From Mycobacterium sp. E796 (lineage in GTDB: Bacteria; Actinomycetota; Actinomycetes; Mycobacteriales; Mycobacteriaceae), in contig NZ_LZKK01000306.1 in assembly GCF_001672815.1 (NCBI RefSeq), positions 1 through 41,294 of the forward strand: a stretch of 41,294 bases of DNA, given 5' to 3'. The number at the start of each line of letters is the position of its first letter. The stretch's first letter is position 1. Shown here piece by piece: positions 1-9,032 of this stretch. The notes below the pieces were generated by a model. That model saw only the letters and a program-made list of their open reading frames with translations, did no database searches and was not told where the DNA came from. Position numbers and translations under genes: made by a program.

Positions 1-2
1 CC

Positions 3-728
3 ACGTTCGCCGCCGCCGACAGCGACGTCGTCCGGCTGGACTTCCCGCCGGCGTCGGCGGTGCAGGTGCTCGCCGGCTGGCAGTCGTGGCTGGGTGCCGC
101 GGACCGAAACACTTGGGGGATCGTCGATCTCTCGGTGGGCAGCCAGCCGAACTGCCACGTGCTGGCGACCTGCCCGGCGGGCGCCGGCTCCGGTGTGGTC
201 GACGCTATCAAGTCCGCGGTCGGCGTCGCGCCGACCGCCGTCGTGAACAAGACGCTCGGCCATATGGACCTGGTGACGTATCTGGCCGGGGGCAGCTCGA
301 CTGGGTCGCCCGTGGGGTTCGTGGCCGGCTCAGACGTGCTCGCGACGATGAATTCCGCTGCGGCGCACGCCGTTGCGACCGCGATCGGGCAGTGGCCGGC
401 GTCCGGCGGCAAGGCGGCGGTGCTGATCGACCCGCTGGACGGCGCGGTCGGCGACGTGCCGGCCGGAAACACGGCCTTCCCGTGGCGCCAACAGTCGGTG
501 CTCTTGCAGTGGTACGTCGAGCCCGCCGCCAACCAGGTGGCCGCCGCGCAGCAGTGGCTGAGTTCCGCACACCAAGCGGTGCAACAGTTTTCGGTCGGCG
601 GCTACGTCAACTACCTGGAGGCCAACAGCTCGCCGTCGCGCTACTTCGGCCCGAACCTGTCGCAGCTGGCCACCGTTCGACAGAAGTACGACCCCAACCG
701 GGTGATGTACTCGGGGCTGAACGTCTGA
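3..728 (+). CDS. FAD-linked oxidase, C-terminal part (BBE domain), 5'-truncated by window edge
   Basis: This is the C-terminal part of a PCMH/BBE-type FAD-dependent oxidoreductase. The open frame runs in from the window edge at base 3, so no start codon is visible. The last 45 or so residues carry the berberine-bridge-enzyme signature: YVNYLE, then YFGPN, then a leucine/valine spacer and KYDPNRVMYSG, ending in a TGA stop. In this family the missing N-terminal half binds FAD, often covalently, and the C-terminal half forms the substrate pocket. The substrate cannot be told from this fragment. The gene converges on the PPE gene, with 4 bases between the stop codons. The family call is firm; the specific reaction is unknown. 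Confidence 0.75.
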   Translation, partial: TFAAADSDVVRLDFPPASAVQVLAGWQSWLGAADRNTWGIVDLSVGSQPNCHVLATCPAGAGSGVVDAIKSAVGVAPTAVVNKTLGHMDLVTYLAGGSSTGSPVGFVAGSDVLATMNSAAAHAVATAIGQWPASGGKAAVLIDPLDGAVGDVPAGNTAFPWRQQSVLLQWYVEPAANQVAAAQQWLSSAHQAVQQFSVGGYVNYLEANSSPSRYFGPNLSQLATVRQKYDPNRVMYSGLNV

Positions 729-732
729 AAGG

Positions 733-2079
733 CTAGCGGCCGAGCAGGCGATTTCGCTGCTCGGTGTACTCCTCATCGGATATCAACCCCTCGTCGCGCA
801 GCCGGGCGAACTCGCGGATCTCGGCGGCGATTCCCGTCACCACGGTGCGCGGCTCGCCGTCGGCGGACGCGTCTTCACCCGTTGCCGCCGCCTCGTCGTT
901 AACCGCCCGCCCGGCGACCGCGGTCGCGGCGAGCGGCGCGCGATCGCGCCTCCCGACGGCGTCGCGGACCGCGCTTCCGGCCGTGCCCGCCAGGGCCATC
1001 TCGCCGAACGTGCTGTCGAAGCCGGGCGCCAGCGCCGGGGCGGCGGCCGCCGGAGCGGCCGGCAACGCCAGCGCGATGGGGCGCACCGCCGGTGTGCCCG
1101 CCGCCCAGGTGGGCGGGACCGAAAGCCCGCCGATCGAGTCGGACTCGCCCAGCCCGGCCGACACGGCGGTGGATACCACGTTCGGCGTTGTCGCCGGGCC
1201 TGGCGGCGTCACGGTCCGCACCACCGACAGGGGTGGGCCATTCGCGTCCCAATCACTGACGATGTCGTCGGTGTGCAGACCGGTCTCGGCGCCGATGAGG
1301 TCGATCGGCATGGACACCGCCCCCAGGGGTGCCAGCGGGGCGTCGACGCTGTATGCGATCGCGTCGGCGCCGACGTTGATCAGGTCCAACGGCGAGTGCA
1401 CGCCGAGCGCGTCCGCGGCGCCACCCGCCGCCCCGAACATCGAGGTTGCCGAGGTCCCCGACGTCATGGCGCTCTGCACCGCGCTCTGCGTGGACCCGGC
1501 GGGGATTGCGGCGGCCTGGCTGAGGGCGCCTGCCTGAGCGGCCGACCCGGCCGGGTTGGTGCTCTGCTGCGGTGGCGCAAACGGGGCCAGCTGTGTGGCA
1601 GCCGCCGCGGAACCCGCATAGCCGTACATCGCGGCCGCGTCCTGCGCCCACATCTCGCCGTACTCGGCTTCGGTGGCCGCGATCGCCGGGGTGTTCTGCC
1701 CCAACAGGTTGGTGGCGACGAGCATCGCCAGCTGCGCGCGGTTGGCCGCGACCTCCGGCGGCGGCACGGTCGCGGCGAAGGCGGTCTCGTAAGCGGCGAC
1801 GGCGGCGATGGCTTGCATCGCCGTCTGCTCGGCCTGTACCGCGGTCGCGCTCAACCACCCCACATAGGAACTGGCGGCCGCCGCCATGGTCACCGCTGAC
1901 GGGCCCAGCCACGGCCCGGCGGTGAGGCCGGAGACCACCGATTCGTACGAGCCGGCCGCCGAACGTAATTCCGCGGCTATCAAATCCCATGCCTGGGCGG
2001 CGGCCAGCATGGGCCCCGACCCGGGACCGGCATACATCAGGCCCGAGTTCACTTCCGGTGGAAGCGTCGCGAAATCCAT
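733..2079 (-). CDS. PPE family protein, SVP subgroup, with C-terminal SHOCT-like segment
   Basis: A 448-residue PPE protein, a family exported by mycobacterial type VII (ESX) systems. It starts [10 protein letters not shown], has the helical PPE domain to about residue 175 with the WxG turn at W57-L58-G59, and an SVP signature (GGLSVPPTW) near residues 317-325. A low-complexity Ala/Pro stretch follows. It is unusual in ending, at about residues 418-448, with a segment resembling a SHOCT domain: [12 protein letters not shown], then [11 protein letters not shown], then LLGR. No PE partner or ESX gene is adjacent, so the export partner is unknown. The ATG at 2077-2079 gives the canonical PPE N-terminus. 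PPE identity is near certain; the SHOCT call is by motif only. Confidence 0.93.
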   Translation of the reverse strand: MDFATLPPEVNSGLMYAGPGSGPMLAAAQAWDLIAAELRSAAGSYESVVSGLTAGPWLGPSAVTMAAAASSYVGWLSATAVQAEQTAMQAIAAVAAYETAFAATVPPPEVAANRAQLAMLVATNLLGQNTPAIAATEAEYGEMWAQDAAAMYGYAGSAAAATQLAPFAPPQQSTNPAGSAAQAGALSQAAAIPAGSTQSAVQSAMTSGTSATSMFGAAGGAADALGVHSPLDLINVGADAIAYSVDAPLAPLGAVSMPIDLIGAETGLHTDDIVSDWDANGPPLSVVRTVTPPGPATTPNVVSTAVSAGLGESDSIGGLSVPPTWAAGTPAVRPIALALPAAPAAAAPALAPGFDSTFGEMALAGTAGSAVRDAVGRRDRAPLAATAVAGRAVNDEAAATGEDASADGEPRTVVTGIAAEIREFARLRDEGLISDEEYTEQRNRLLGR

Positions 2080-2221
2080 TGCGCGGCCCTTATTCAGCCG
2101 ATCGCGAACGGCTCGTGCCGGCGCCGATGCGCCCAGCTATGGACGACAAATGCTCCCCCTTGATGGTCGTGGACGACGCGCGGGCTGGTACGCCATGCGG
2201 TCGACGAATGCTGTGCGGTGG

Positions 2222-4054
2222 TCAATTTGCCGCTATGTCACGTGCTCCCCTGATCGGCTGCAGGCGCCGAACGTTGTCCTCATTCGCCTCCAGTCCTGGC
2301 TCCTCACAATCACATTCGCGGTCGTTCTGCGGGTCGTTGGCGACCGGCCGCGGGGAGGGCCGCCCCTTGCGCAGCGTGGCGATGAGCTCTCGATACGGCC
2401 CGACCAGGTAGACGGTGTCGCCGGCGCTGAGCCGCGCGTCGCGGCGCGGGTGCAGCCGCACCGGCGCGTCCTCCCGGGTGATCGCGATCACCCGGGTTTG
2501 CGTCGAGACCTCGAACATCTGTAGCCCGTCGAGCTCGCTGCCGGCCTGCACATACATTCCGCCGATCAGGAACGAGCGATTCCCGACCGAGAAGGTCCCG
2601 AGCACCTGTAAACCCATCGCCGCCCCGATGAACCACGGCGCGGCCAGTTCCACTGTGGACCTTACGTTTTCGAATCCGAACCGCTGGGCGACCACGGACC
2701 CCAGGTCGTGGTCGTAAACCCGCAGGACGAGCGGGACCTTGCTCCACCGGGTGCCGATGGGGCCCGGTTCGGAACCCAACATCTCGCGCACCACGATCCC
2801 GGTTTCGATGTTGACCATGTCGTCTCGGGTCAGCACCGCGACCGCGCGGGCGGTGTCCACCCGGGCCGCCTCCATGGTCGAGCGTAATGTCGCGTCCCCG
2901 AAGATGACCGGCACGTCGAGTTCGGCGGCCGTCGGTAGGAACTGGTTGTTTGGGTCGCGCTCGATCACCGCGACGTCGTACCCGGCCTCGGTCAGGTCGG
3001 TGACGACCCGGACCCCGAGCGCGCTCAATCCGACCACGATGATGTGGTTGCGGAGGTGGCGCGCCCGCGGGCCTGCGGACAGCGCCAGAAACCGCCGTGA
3101 CAACAGCACGTCGGCGATGAATGCGACCAGCAGGGCGGTGGTGGTCACGCCCGCCAGCATCAAAACGGCGGCGTACAGGCGCAGCCAGGTCGGCTGTTTG
3201 GCGAAGCTGAAGTCGCCGTAACCCGTCGTCGTGATGGTCTCGTTGGTGAAGTAGAACGCGTCGGTCCAGGACATGCCCGGGTGGGTGTACGAGAAGTGCA
3301 GCAGCGTCGTCGAGCCGATCACCAAGAGGATCAGGGCGACGATCACGGGGTAGAAAGCGGGGTTGACCTCGTTCGGTAGCGCTCGCACGGCGTACAGGAC
3401 GCGGCGCAGCCGGGATTGACGAGACCGCATCCGCGTTTGACGCGGGATCTTGACGCCGCAGGCGTTGACCTCTTCGGTGGTGCCGATCATCGCCGTCCAG
3501 TCGCCGGCATTGACCCGGAAGTCCCGTCCCGGGCACACCACCACCTCGCCGGAATCGGCCGAATCCTCGTTGGGCACGGTTGCGACCGGTGCGAGGTCGC
3601 CGTAGATCTCGCGCAGCGACGCCTCGAACGGCGCCTCGGCGCCGAAGACCATGAACTCGATGCCCGCCGCCTCGAAGGGATGCGTCGTGCGCGCCAGACA
3701 CGCCTCGACCACCGCGGCGGCAGCCAGATCGGCGACGCCGAGGATGGAGTTGGGTCCCTCGTCGGCGGCGACCGCTGCGCGCAGCACGTCGTTGGCCACC
3801 CGCGCGACCACGCGGATGTCCGGGTTGGCCTTCCGCGCCAGCAGCGCGATCTCGAGGTTGGTGGCGTCGTCGTCTCCCGCGCACACGACCGCCGTCGCCG
3901 ACGCGACCCCGGCCCGGGCCAGTTCCGTCTTGACCCGGGCGCCGGCGAGTTCGGAGTCCAGGAGCCTGGCGACGCGCGCTCCGGCTCTGTTCAGCTCATC
4001 GACAATGGTCGACGCCAGCGCATCCTCACCGCTGACGATGATGCACTGGTTCAT
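2222..4054 (-). CDS. Potassium channel with RCK (TrkA-N) domains flanking the pore
   Basis: A 610-residue protein in the order RCK, pore, RCK. Residues 1 to about 205 resemble a TrkA-N/TrkA-C regulatory unit whose glycine motif is degenerate (SGEDALAST). A first membrane helix lies near 235-255, followed by the pore helix and a textbook K+ selectivity filter TTTGYGDF near 277-284, then a second helix near 297-322. A second TrkA-N domain begins near 340 (HIIVVGLSALG), and a TrkA-C-like end lies near 500-570. The inference is a ligand-gated two-helix K+ channel at the inner membrane. It is divergent from two KimA-like permeases, which suggests a potassium-handling locus. The ATG at 4052-4054 begins the first beta strand (MNQCIIVSG). 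Ligand and direction of flux are unknown. Confidence 0.88.
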   Translation of the reverse strand: MNQCIIVSGEDALASTIVDELNRAGARVARLLDSELAGARVKTELARAGVASATAVVCAGDDDATNLEIALLARKANPDIRVVARVANDVLRAAVAADEGPNSILGVADLAAAAVVEACLARTTHPFEAAGIEFMVFGAEAPFEASLREIYGDLAPVATVPNEDSADSGEVVVCPGRDFRVNAGDWTAMIGTTEEVNACGVKIPRQTRMRSRQSRLRRVLYAVRALPNEVNPAFYPVIVALILLVIGSTTLLHFSYTHPGMSWTDAFYFTNETITTTGYGDFSFAKQPTWLRLYAAVLMLAGVTTTALLVAFIADVLLSRRFLALSAGPRARHLRNHIIVVGLSALGVRVVTDLTEAGYDVAVIERDPNNQFLPTAAELDVPVIFGDATLRSTMEAARVDTARAVAVLTRDDMVNIETGIVVREMLGSEPGPIGTRWSKVPLVLRVYDHDLGSVVAQRFGFENVRSTVELAAPWFIGAAMGLQVLGTFSVGNRSFLIGGMYVQAGSELDGLQMFEVSTQTRVIAITREDAPVRLHPRRDARLSAGDTVYLVGPYRELIATLRKGRPSPRPVANDPQNDRECDCEEPGLEANEDNVRRLQPIRGARDIAAN

Positions 4055-4758
4055 GACGTTGCATTCCTCCCCGAACCACAGCTACCCCTCCGTCTAACCG
4101 ATGACCGGATAACCCACGCGCCCCGATGGTGCGCGGATACGCGAAACCGGTAGTGGCGCAACATCATTTATGCCGCGCCGGCTTTCGCGCGCTCCTCCAA
4201 GGAAATGGAGATCTAACTCGATGCTAACAGACAGATTCAGGAGACGGCGAATGACGAAGGGTTCCGGCCCCTGAGCCGGGCCCCTGGGCGGTCCAAGGTT
4301 GCCTACTGAATGGGCTGGAGCACAACAGAATCCAGGTGTCACAACTCCATATTGTGGCAATACGCATAAAGATGGGACGTCGAAGATGATCCAGAATCAT
4401 TGCTGTAGAACGCCGTTGAACTACCTGTGGATCCGCTGTCCAGACATGTGTTCGTCGTCGGATTGCGCGCATTACACAGAAGTGCCTATCCCACAAGGGG
4501 TTCCATTGTCATGCCGGCCGTGTCGGGCCAAATCGAATGATGAGCGTCCATTGCCAATAGGGGGCGTTGTGTTACGGACTGGTCACAGCGCTGGGAGATT
4601 CCTGGCAATCCCTCTGGCAATTTCCTGTGGTTACCGCCATTGACCGAATGGTGCGATGCGACAAGAGCGATTGGGGCATATACGCTTTCGGCGGGCCGCA
4701 CGGCTCTGGGGGATCATCTTCGTGTCAGCTCTGAATAGGGGGAAAGGGATCCGTTTCT
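4055..4758. other. Long low-GC intergenic region between K+ channel and KimA-like permease
   Basis: These 704 bases hold no convincing gene. Bases 4321-4560 are visibly AT-richer (about 45-55% GC by eye) than the coding DNA on either side. The region must hold the promoters of the divergent channel and permease genes. It contains a seven-codon leader ORF with a good ribosome site (4251-4274) and a short GC hairpin overlapping its end. I searched by eye for the c-di-AMP (ydaO) riboswitch, M-box and KtrA-type leaders and recognised none. Open frames in it look random in composition. Confidence 0.6.
4251..4274 (+). CDS. Possible seven-residue leader peptide (MTKGSGP)
   Basis: The ATG at 4251 is preceded by AGGAG at 4239-4243 with a 7-base spacer, one of the better ribosome-binding sites in the region, and is followed after seven codons by TGA. 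Bases from about 4263 to 4278 can fold as CCGGC, loop CCCTGA, GCCGG, which puts the stop codon in the loop. The arrangement is that of a leader peptide acting on RNA folding. It lies about 485 bases upstream of the permease start, so a link to that gene is only an inference. It could also be chance. Confidence 0.3.
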   Translation: MTKGSGP

Positions 4759-6717
4759 GTGGCAACACCTTTGGCTGAGCGGCGCGCTGTCGATCACAAG
4801 CCGTGGTCATCATTTTCCGACGTCTGCAAACGCGGCTTGCTGGGCAAGCCCCTGATCAACTCGCAGCTCGAGCATGAGAAGCTCTCGAATCCCGTCGCGC
4901 TCGGTGTGCTGTCGCCCGACGCGATCTCGTCCACTGCATACGGCTCCGAGCAGATCATGATCGAGCTGTTGCCGGCGGCCGGGATGGCGGCGTTCGCCCT
5001 GCTGCTGCCCATCACCGGGGTCATCCTCTTGATCCTGGTGCTGGTCGCGGCGTCGTATCGCCAGGTCGTCATGGTGTACACGCGGTCCGGCGGGTCTTAT
5101 GTGGTCGCGCGGGAGAACTTCGGGCCGCGGGTTGCACAAGTGGCCGCCGCGGCGCTGCTGATCGACTATGTGGTCACCGTCGCGGTCCAGTGCGCGGCCG
5201 GAACGGTCGCGGTGGCATCGGCGATACCCGTTCTGGGGCCCTACAGCCTGGAGATCACCGTCGGCATGGTGCTGTTGATGTGCTTTGCCAACCTGCGCGG
5301 ATTGCGCGAGGCCGGGGCGCCATTCGCGATGCCCACCTACGCCTTCGTGACCATGGTCTCGCTGACGATCGTCGTCGGGATCGTCCGTGAACTGTCCGGC
5401 AACCTGCCGACCTATGATCCTCAGCACATCGCCGGGGCGGTGCCGGTCCACCAGGGCAGCGGGCTGGTGATGGGCGCGACGATCCTGGTCGTGTTACGCG
5501 CGTTCGCCAACGGCGGCTCGTCACTGACCGGGGTCGAGGCCATCTCCAACACCGTCACCACCTTTCGTAAGCCGGAGGGCGTCAACGCCCGCCGGGTGAT
5601 GACGATCATGGCCGGCATCCTCGGATTCCTGCTCGCGGGCGTGGCGTGGCTGACGCACGTCACGCACGCCGTTCCGTACGCCGACGGGTATCCGTCGATG
5701 CTGTCCGAGATCGCGCGGGCCGTTTTCGGCCACGGGGCGATCGGCAATGTCCTCTACATCCTGGTGCAGGTGTCGACCGCGGCGATCCTCTACACGGGCG
5801 GGAACACCAGCTTCAACGGCTTCCCCGCGTTGGCGAGTTTCGTTGCCGGAGATCGGTTTCTGCCACGGCCGCTGATGAAGCGCGGCCATCGGCTGGTGTT
5901 CTCCAACGGCATCATCGCCCTGACCGCCCTGGCGGTGGCGCTGCTCGTCATCACCGGAGGTTCGGTTGACGCGCTGGTGCCGTTCTATGCGATCGGGGTG
6001 TTCACCGGCTTCTCCATGGCCGGTTACGGCATGACCAAGCACTTCTGGACCCGCCGCGGCTCCGGCTGGCGTCGCAAGGTGCTGATCAACCTGTCGGCCG
6101 GAATCCTCTCGACCGTCGTGGTCGGGATCTTTGCGGTGGCCAAGTTCACCGAGGGTGCCTGGCTGATCGTCATCGTCTTCCCGCTGCTGGTGCTGGGCCT
6201 GATGCGACTCAACAAGCAATACCGCGCGGAGGCGTCCGTGTTGGAGATGTCCCGCACTGAAACGCCGGTCCTGGCCAAATACACCCGGCATCGCGTCTTC
6301 GTGTTCGTGGATGCCGTCGACCTCGCGGAGGTCGAGGCGCTGCGGTACGGAAACGGCCTGCACGCCGACGAGCTGACCGTGGTGCACTTCGTGATCGACT
6401 CCGACCACGCCGCCCGCCTGCAGAAGCGTTGGGAGGTCTTCGAACACGACACTTCGCTGCGGATGGTCGACTGCCCCGACCGTCACCTGGGGCGCGCCGC
6501 CCATGCGCTGGTGTTGCGGGTGCACGACCAGCACCCCGACACCAGGGTGACCGTGCTGTTGCCGCGGCGGAGCTACTCGCCGCTGGTCGGCCGGCTGCTG
6601 CACGACCGGACCGCGGACAAGATCGCTCGCGCGGTCAGCCGGATTCCGGGTGCGGCCGCGCAGATCGTCCCGTACGACATCGAGTCCCGGATCGCGGAAG
6701 TCACGCGCGCGGGATGA
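4759..6717 (+). CDS. KimA/YdaO-like APC-superfamily permease, first copy (probable K+ uptake)
   Basis: A 652-residue membrane permease with about 12 hydrophobic segments between residues 50 and 475, followed by a soluble tail of about 175 residues. The segment SPDAISSTAYGSEQI (D54, Y61) has the same Asp-to-Tyr spacing as the potassium-site residues D36/Y43 of Bacillus KimA, as I recall them, and ALLIDYVVT carries an acidic D136 in a membrane helix. M. tuberculosis Rv2690c, next to trkA-type genes, is the likely relative. The GTG start at 4759 has a purine-rich ribosome site at 4736-4748. Its near-twin lies 29 bases downstream, so both probably form one transcript. K+/H+ symport is inferred; an amino-acid substrate is not excluded. 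Confidence 0.8.
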   Translation: MATPLAERRAVDHKPWSSFSDVCKRGLLGKPLINSQLEHEKLSNPVALGVLSPDAISSTAYGSEQIMIELLPAAGMAAFALLLPITGVILLILVLVAASYRQVVMVYTRSGGSYVVARENFGPRVAQVAAAALLIDYVVTVAVQCAAGTVAVASAIPVLGPYSLEITVGMVLLMCFANLRGLREAGAPFAMPTYAFVTMVSLTIVVGIVRELSGNLPTYDPQHIAGAVPVHQGSGLVMGATILVVLRAFANGGSSLTGVEAISNTVTTFRKPEGVNARRVMTIMAGILGFLLAGVAWLTHVTHAVPYADGYPSMLSEIARAVFGHGAIGNVLYILVQVSTAAILYTGGNTSFNGFPALASFVAGDRFLPRPLMKRGHRLVFSNGIIALTALAVALLVITGGSVDALVPFYAIGVFTGFSMAGYGMTKHFWTRRGSGWRRKVLINLSAGILSTVVVGIFAVAKFTEGAWLIVIVFPLLVLGLMRLNKQYRAEASVLEMSRTETPVLAKYTRHRVFVFVDAVDLAEVEALRYGNGLHADELTVVHFVIDSDHAARLQKRWEVFEHDTSLRMVDCPDRHLGRAAHALVLRVHDQHPDTRVTVLLPRRSYSPLVGRLLHDRTADKIARAVSRIPGAAAQIVPYDIESRIAEVTRAG

Positions 6718-6746
6718 GGCAATCCGGCCCTCGAGAAAGGGATGCT

Positions 6747-8750
6747 GTGACGCAACTGGGTGGCGAAATACCGCTCTCCTTCACCGACAAGTGCAAGCGG
6801 CTGTTCCTGGGACAGCCGCTGACCACCGACAAACTGGACGGCGAGAGATTGCCGAATCCCATTGCGCTGGGAGCCCTTGCGCCGGACGCCATTTCGTCGA
6901 CGGCGTACGGCACCGAGCAGATCATGATCGAGCTGTTGCCGGCGGCCGGCATGGCGGCGTATGCGTTGGTGCTGCCGATCACCGGGGTAATCCTGGTGAT
7001 CCTTGCCCTGGTGTCCGCGTCGTACCGTGAGGTCGTGATGGCCTACACGCGGGCCGGCGGTTCCTACACGGTCGCACGGGAGAACTTCGGACCGCGGGTA
7101 GCGCAGGTGGCGGCGGCGGCGCTGCTGATCGACTACGTGGTCACCGTGGCGGTGCAGCCCGCGGCGGCGACGGTGGCGTTGGTCTCGGCGATTCCGCCGC
7201 TGCGGCCCTACCACCTGGAGATCACGCTGGGGGCGGTAGTCCTGATCTGCCTGGCCAACCTGCGCGGCCTGCGGCGGTCGGGTCGCACGTTCGCGATGAC
7301 CACCTACGCCTTCGTCGCAATGATCACGGTGACGATCCTGACCGGCTTCGTTCGCGAAATGTTCTGGGGTCTACCGAGATACGATCCGCAGCACATCGCC
7401 GGTGCGGTGCCGGTCCATCAGGGTGGCGGTCTGGTGATGGGTGCGTCCATCCTGATCGTGTTGCGCGCGTTCGCCAACGGCGGCACCTCACTGACCGGCG
7501 TCGAGGCCGTGTCCAACACCGTCAACGTCTTTCGGAAGCCGCAGGGCCCCAACGCCCGTCGCGTTCTGACGTGGATGGCGTGCATCCTCGGGTTCTTGCT
7601 TGCGGGTGTGGCCTGGCTGGCGCACGTCACCCACGCGGTGCCCTATCTCGACGAGTACCCGTCGATGCTGTCAGAGATCACCCGTGCGGTCTTCGGCCAC
7701 GGCGTGATCGGCAACGTCCTGTACTTCGGGGTGCAAGCATCGACGGCAGCCATCCTGTTCACGGGATGCAACACCAGCTTCAACGGCTTTCCCGCGTTGG
7801 CCAGTTTCGTTGCCGAGGACCGCTTCCTACCGCGGCCCCTCACGAAACGCGGGCATCGCCTTGTGTTCTCCAACGGCATCTTCGTGCTGACCGCGCTGGC
7901 CATGGTGCTGCTCGTCATCACCGAAGCCAAGGTGAGCGCGCTGGTGCCGTTCTTCGCGATCGGCGTGTTCACCGCGTTCGCGATGGCCGGGTACGGCATG
8001 GCCAAGCATCATCTGACCGGGCGCGGGCCGGGCTGGCGATTCAAGCTGGCGGTGAACCTGTCGGCGGGGATCATGTCGACGCTCGTGGTCGGGATCTTCG
8101 TGGTAGCCAAGTTCACCGAGGGCGCCTGGCTCATCGTCATCATCTTCCCGCTGCTGGTGCTGGCCCTGATGCGGCTGAACCGGAAGTACCGCGACGAGGC
8201 GTCGGTCCTGGAGATGACGTGCGCCGAGGACCTCGACCTCGCCCGGCATCCGCGCCTGCAGGTGCTGGTGTTCGTGGACACGATCGATCTGGCCGAGATC
8301 GAGGCGATGCGGCTCGGCTATGGGTTGCACGCTGACGAACTCACCGCGGTGCACTTCGTGATCGACGTCGATCATGCCGTCCGGCTCCGGGAACGTTGGG
8401 ATCGCTTCGAGCATGACACCGACCTGTGGTTGATCAACTGTCCGGATCGTCACCTGAGCCGTGCCGCACACGAATTGGTGCTGCGGGTGCTCAAGGACCA
8501 CCCGGACACCAGGGTGACGGTGCTGTTGCCGCGCCGCACCTACTCGCCCCTGTTGGGTCGGCTACTGCACGACCGCACCGCGGACAAGATGGCCCGCACC
8601 GTGAGCCGCGTCCGGGGTGCGACCGCCATCATCGTTCCCTACGACATCGAGTCGCGGATCGCGCGGTTGGCCCCCGGCGGCGTCGACGCCGCCCCCACCG
8701 AAGTGGTCGGCGCCGTACCGTCGCCCATCTCGGCGCTGGTTGGCGACTGA
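6747..8750 (+). CDS. KimA/YdaO-like APC-superfamily permease, second tandem copy
   Basis: A 667-residue paralogue of the upstream permease, collinear over its full length, including the soluble tail. It has the same APDAISSTAYGTEQI motif (D47, Y54) and LLIDYVVTVAV helix. A block of more than 35 bases around 6917-6955 is identical to the first copy. The true start is GTG 6747, shown by a GAGAAAGGGA ribosome site just upstream and by alignment with copy one; the longer open frame begins inside the first gene and is not real. It differs from copy one in the loop after the fourth helix (RRSGRTFAMTT against REAGAPFAMPT) and in its C-terminal extension. Two copies side by side suggest duplication with division of labour. 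Confidence 0.8.
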   Translation: MTQLGGEIPLSFTDKCKRLFLGQPLTTDKLDGERLPNPIALGALAPDAISSTAYGTEQIMIELLPAAGMAAYALVLPITGVILVILALVSASYREVVMAYTRAGGSYTVARENFGPRVAQVAAAALLIDYVVTVAVQPAAATVALVSAIPPLRPYHLEITLGAVVLICLANLRGLRRSGRTFAMTTYAFVAMITVTILTGFVREMFWGLPRYDPQHIAGAVPVHQGGGLVMGASILIVLRAFANGGTSLTGVEAVSNTVNVFRKPQGPNARRVLTWMACILGFLLAGVAWLAHVTHAVPYLDEYPSMLSEITRAVFGHGVIGNVLYFGVQASTAAILFTGCNTSFNGFPALASFVAEDRFLPRPLTKRGHRLVFSNGIFVLTALAMVLLVITEAKVSALVPFFAIGVFTAFAMAGYGMAKHHLTGRGPGWRFKLAVNLSAGIMSTLVVGIFVVAKFTEGAWLIVIIFPLLVLALMRLNRKYRDEASVLEMTCAEDLDLARHPRLQVLVFVDTIDLAEIEAMRLGYGLHADELTAVHFVIDVDHAVRLRERWDRFEHDTDLWLINCPDRHLSRAAHELVLRVLKDHPDTRVTVLLPRRTYSPLLGRLLHDRTADKMARTVSRVRGATAIIVPYDIESRIARLAPGGVDAAPTEVVGAVPSPISALVGD

Positions 8751-9032
8751 CCTCAGCCGGCCGCGGGTCGTTTGGGGTCACGGGACCGGCCCGAAGGCCC
8801 TATCGAACGGAGCCACGCCGGAGCCAGGTGGCCCGTGTGGGTTTCCGGAACGGCATCATCAGCGGCGCGGGCGGCGACATATTCTGCTGCGGGATACCTT
8901 CGGCAATCTTCGTGGAACTATTCCGGCCCGCACCGCGTCTAACGACGAAGCCGACGAAATAACCTGTGCCACTTTGGGTTCGGTCGTCACATTGCGGCGG
9001 TTCTTGTCGGTGGGCGTGGTTAGTTTGGGGTC
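8751..9032. other. Intergenic spacer before the 13E12-type gene
   Basis: These 282 bases have no supportable gene. A small GGCC-CGAA-GGCC hairpin near 8790 could help end the permease transcript but lacks a T run. The last 30 or so bases lead directly into the DUF222/HNH gene. I see no direct repeats or inverted ends that would mark a transposable unit. Confidence 0.4.

Noticed and set aside
4337..4343. TGTCACA, an ECF41-type -35 box
   Set aside because: No CGTC at the required 16-base spacing.
4299..4643. 114-residue open frame with several cysteines in the channel/permease gap
   Set aside because: No ribosome site, no recognisable motif, and base composition like non-coding DNA; it overlaps opposite-strand random frames.
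4204..4758. c-di-AMP (ydaO) riboswitch or M-box upstream of the KimA-like genes
   Set aside because: I could not find the conserved core sequences of either class by eye.
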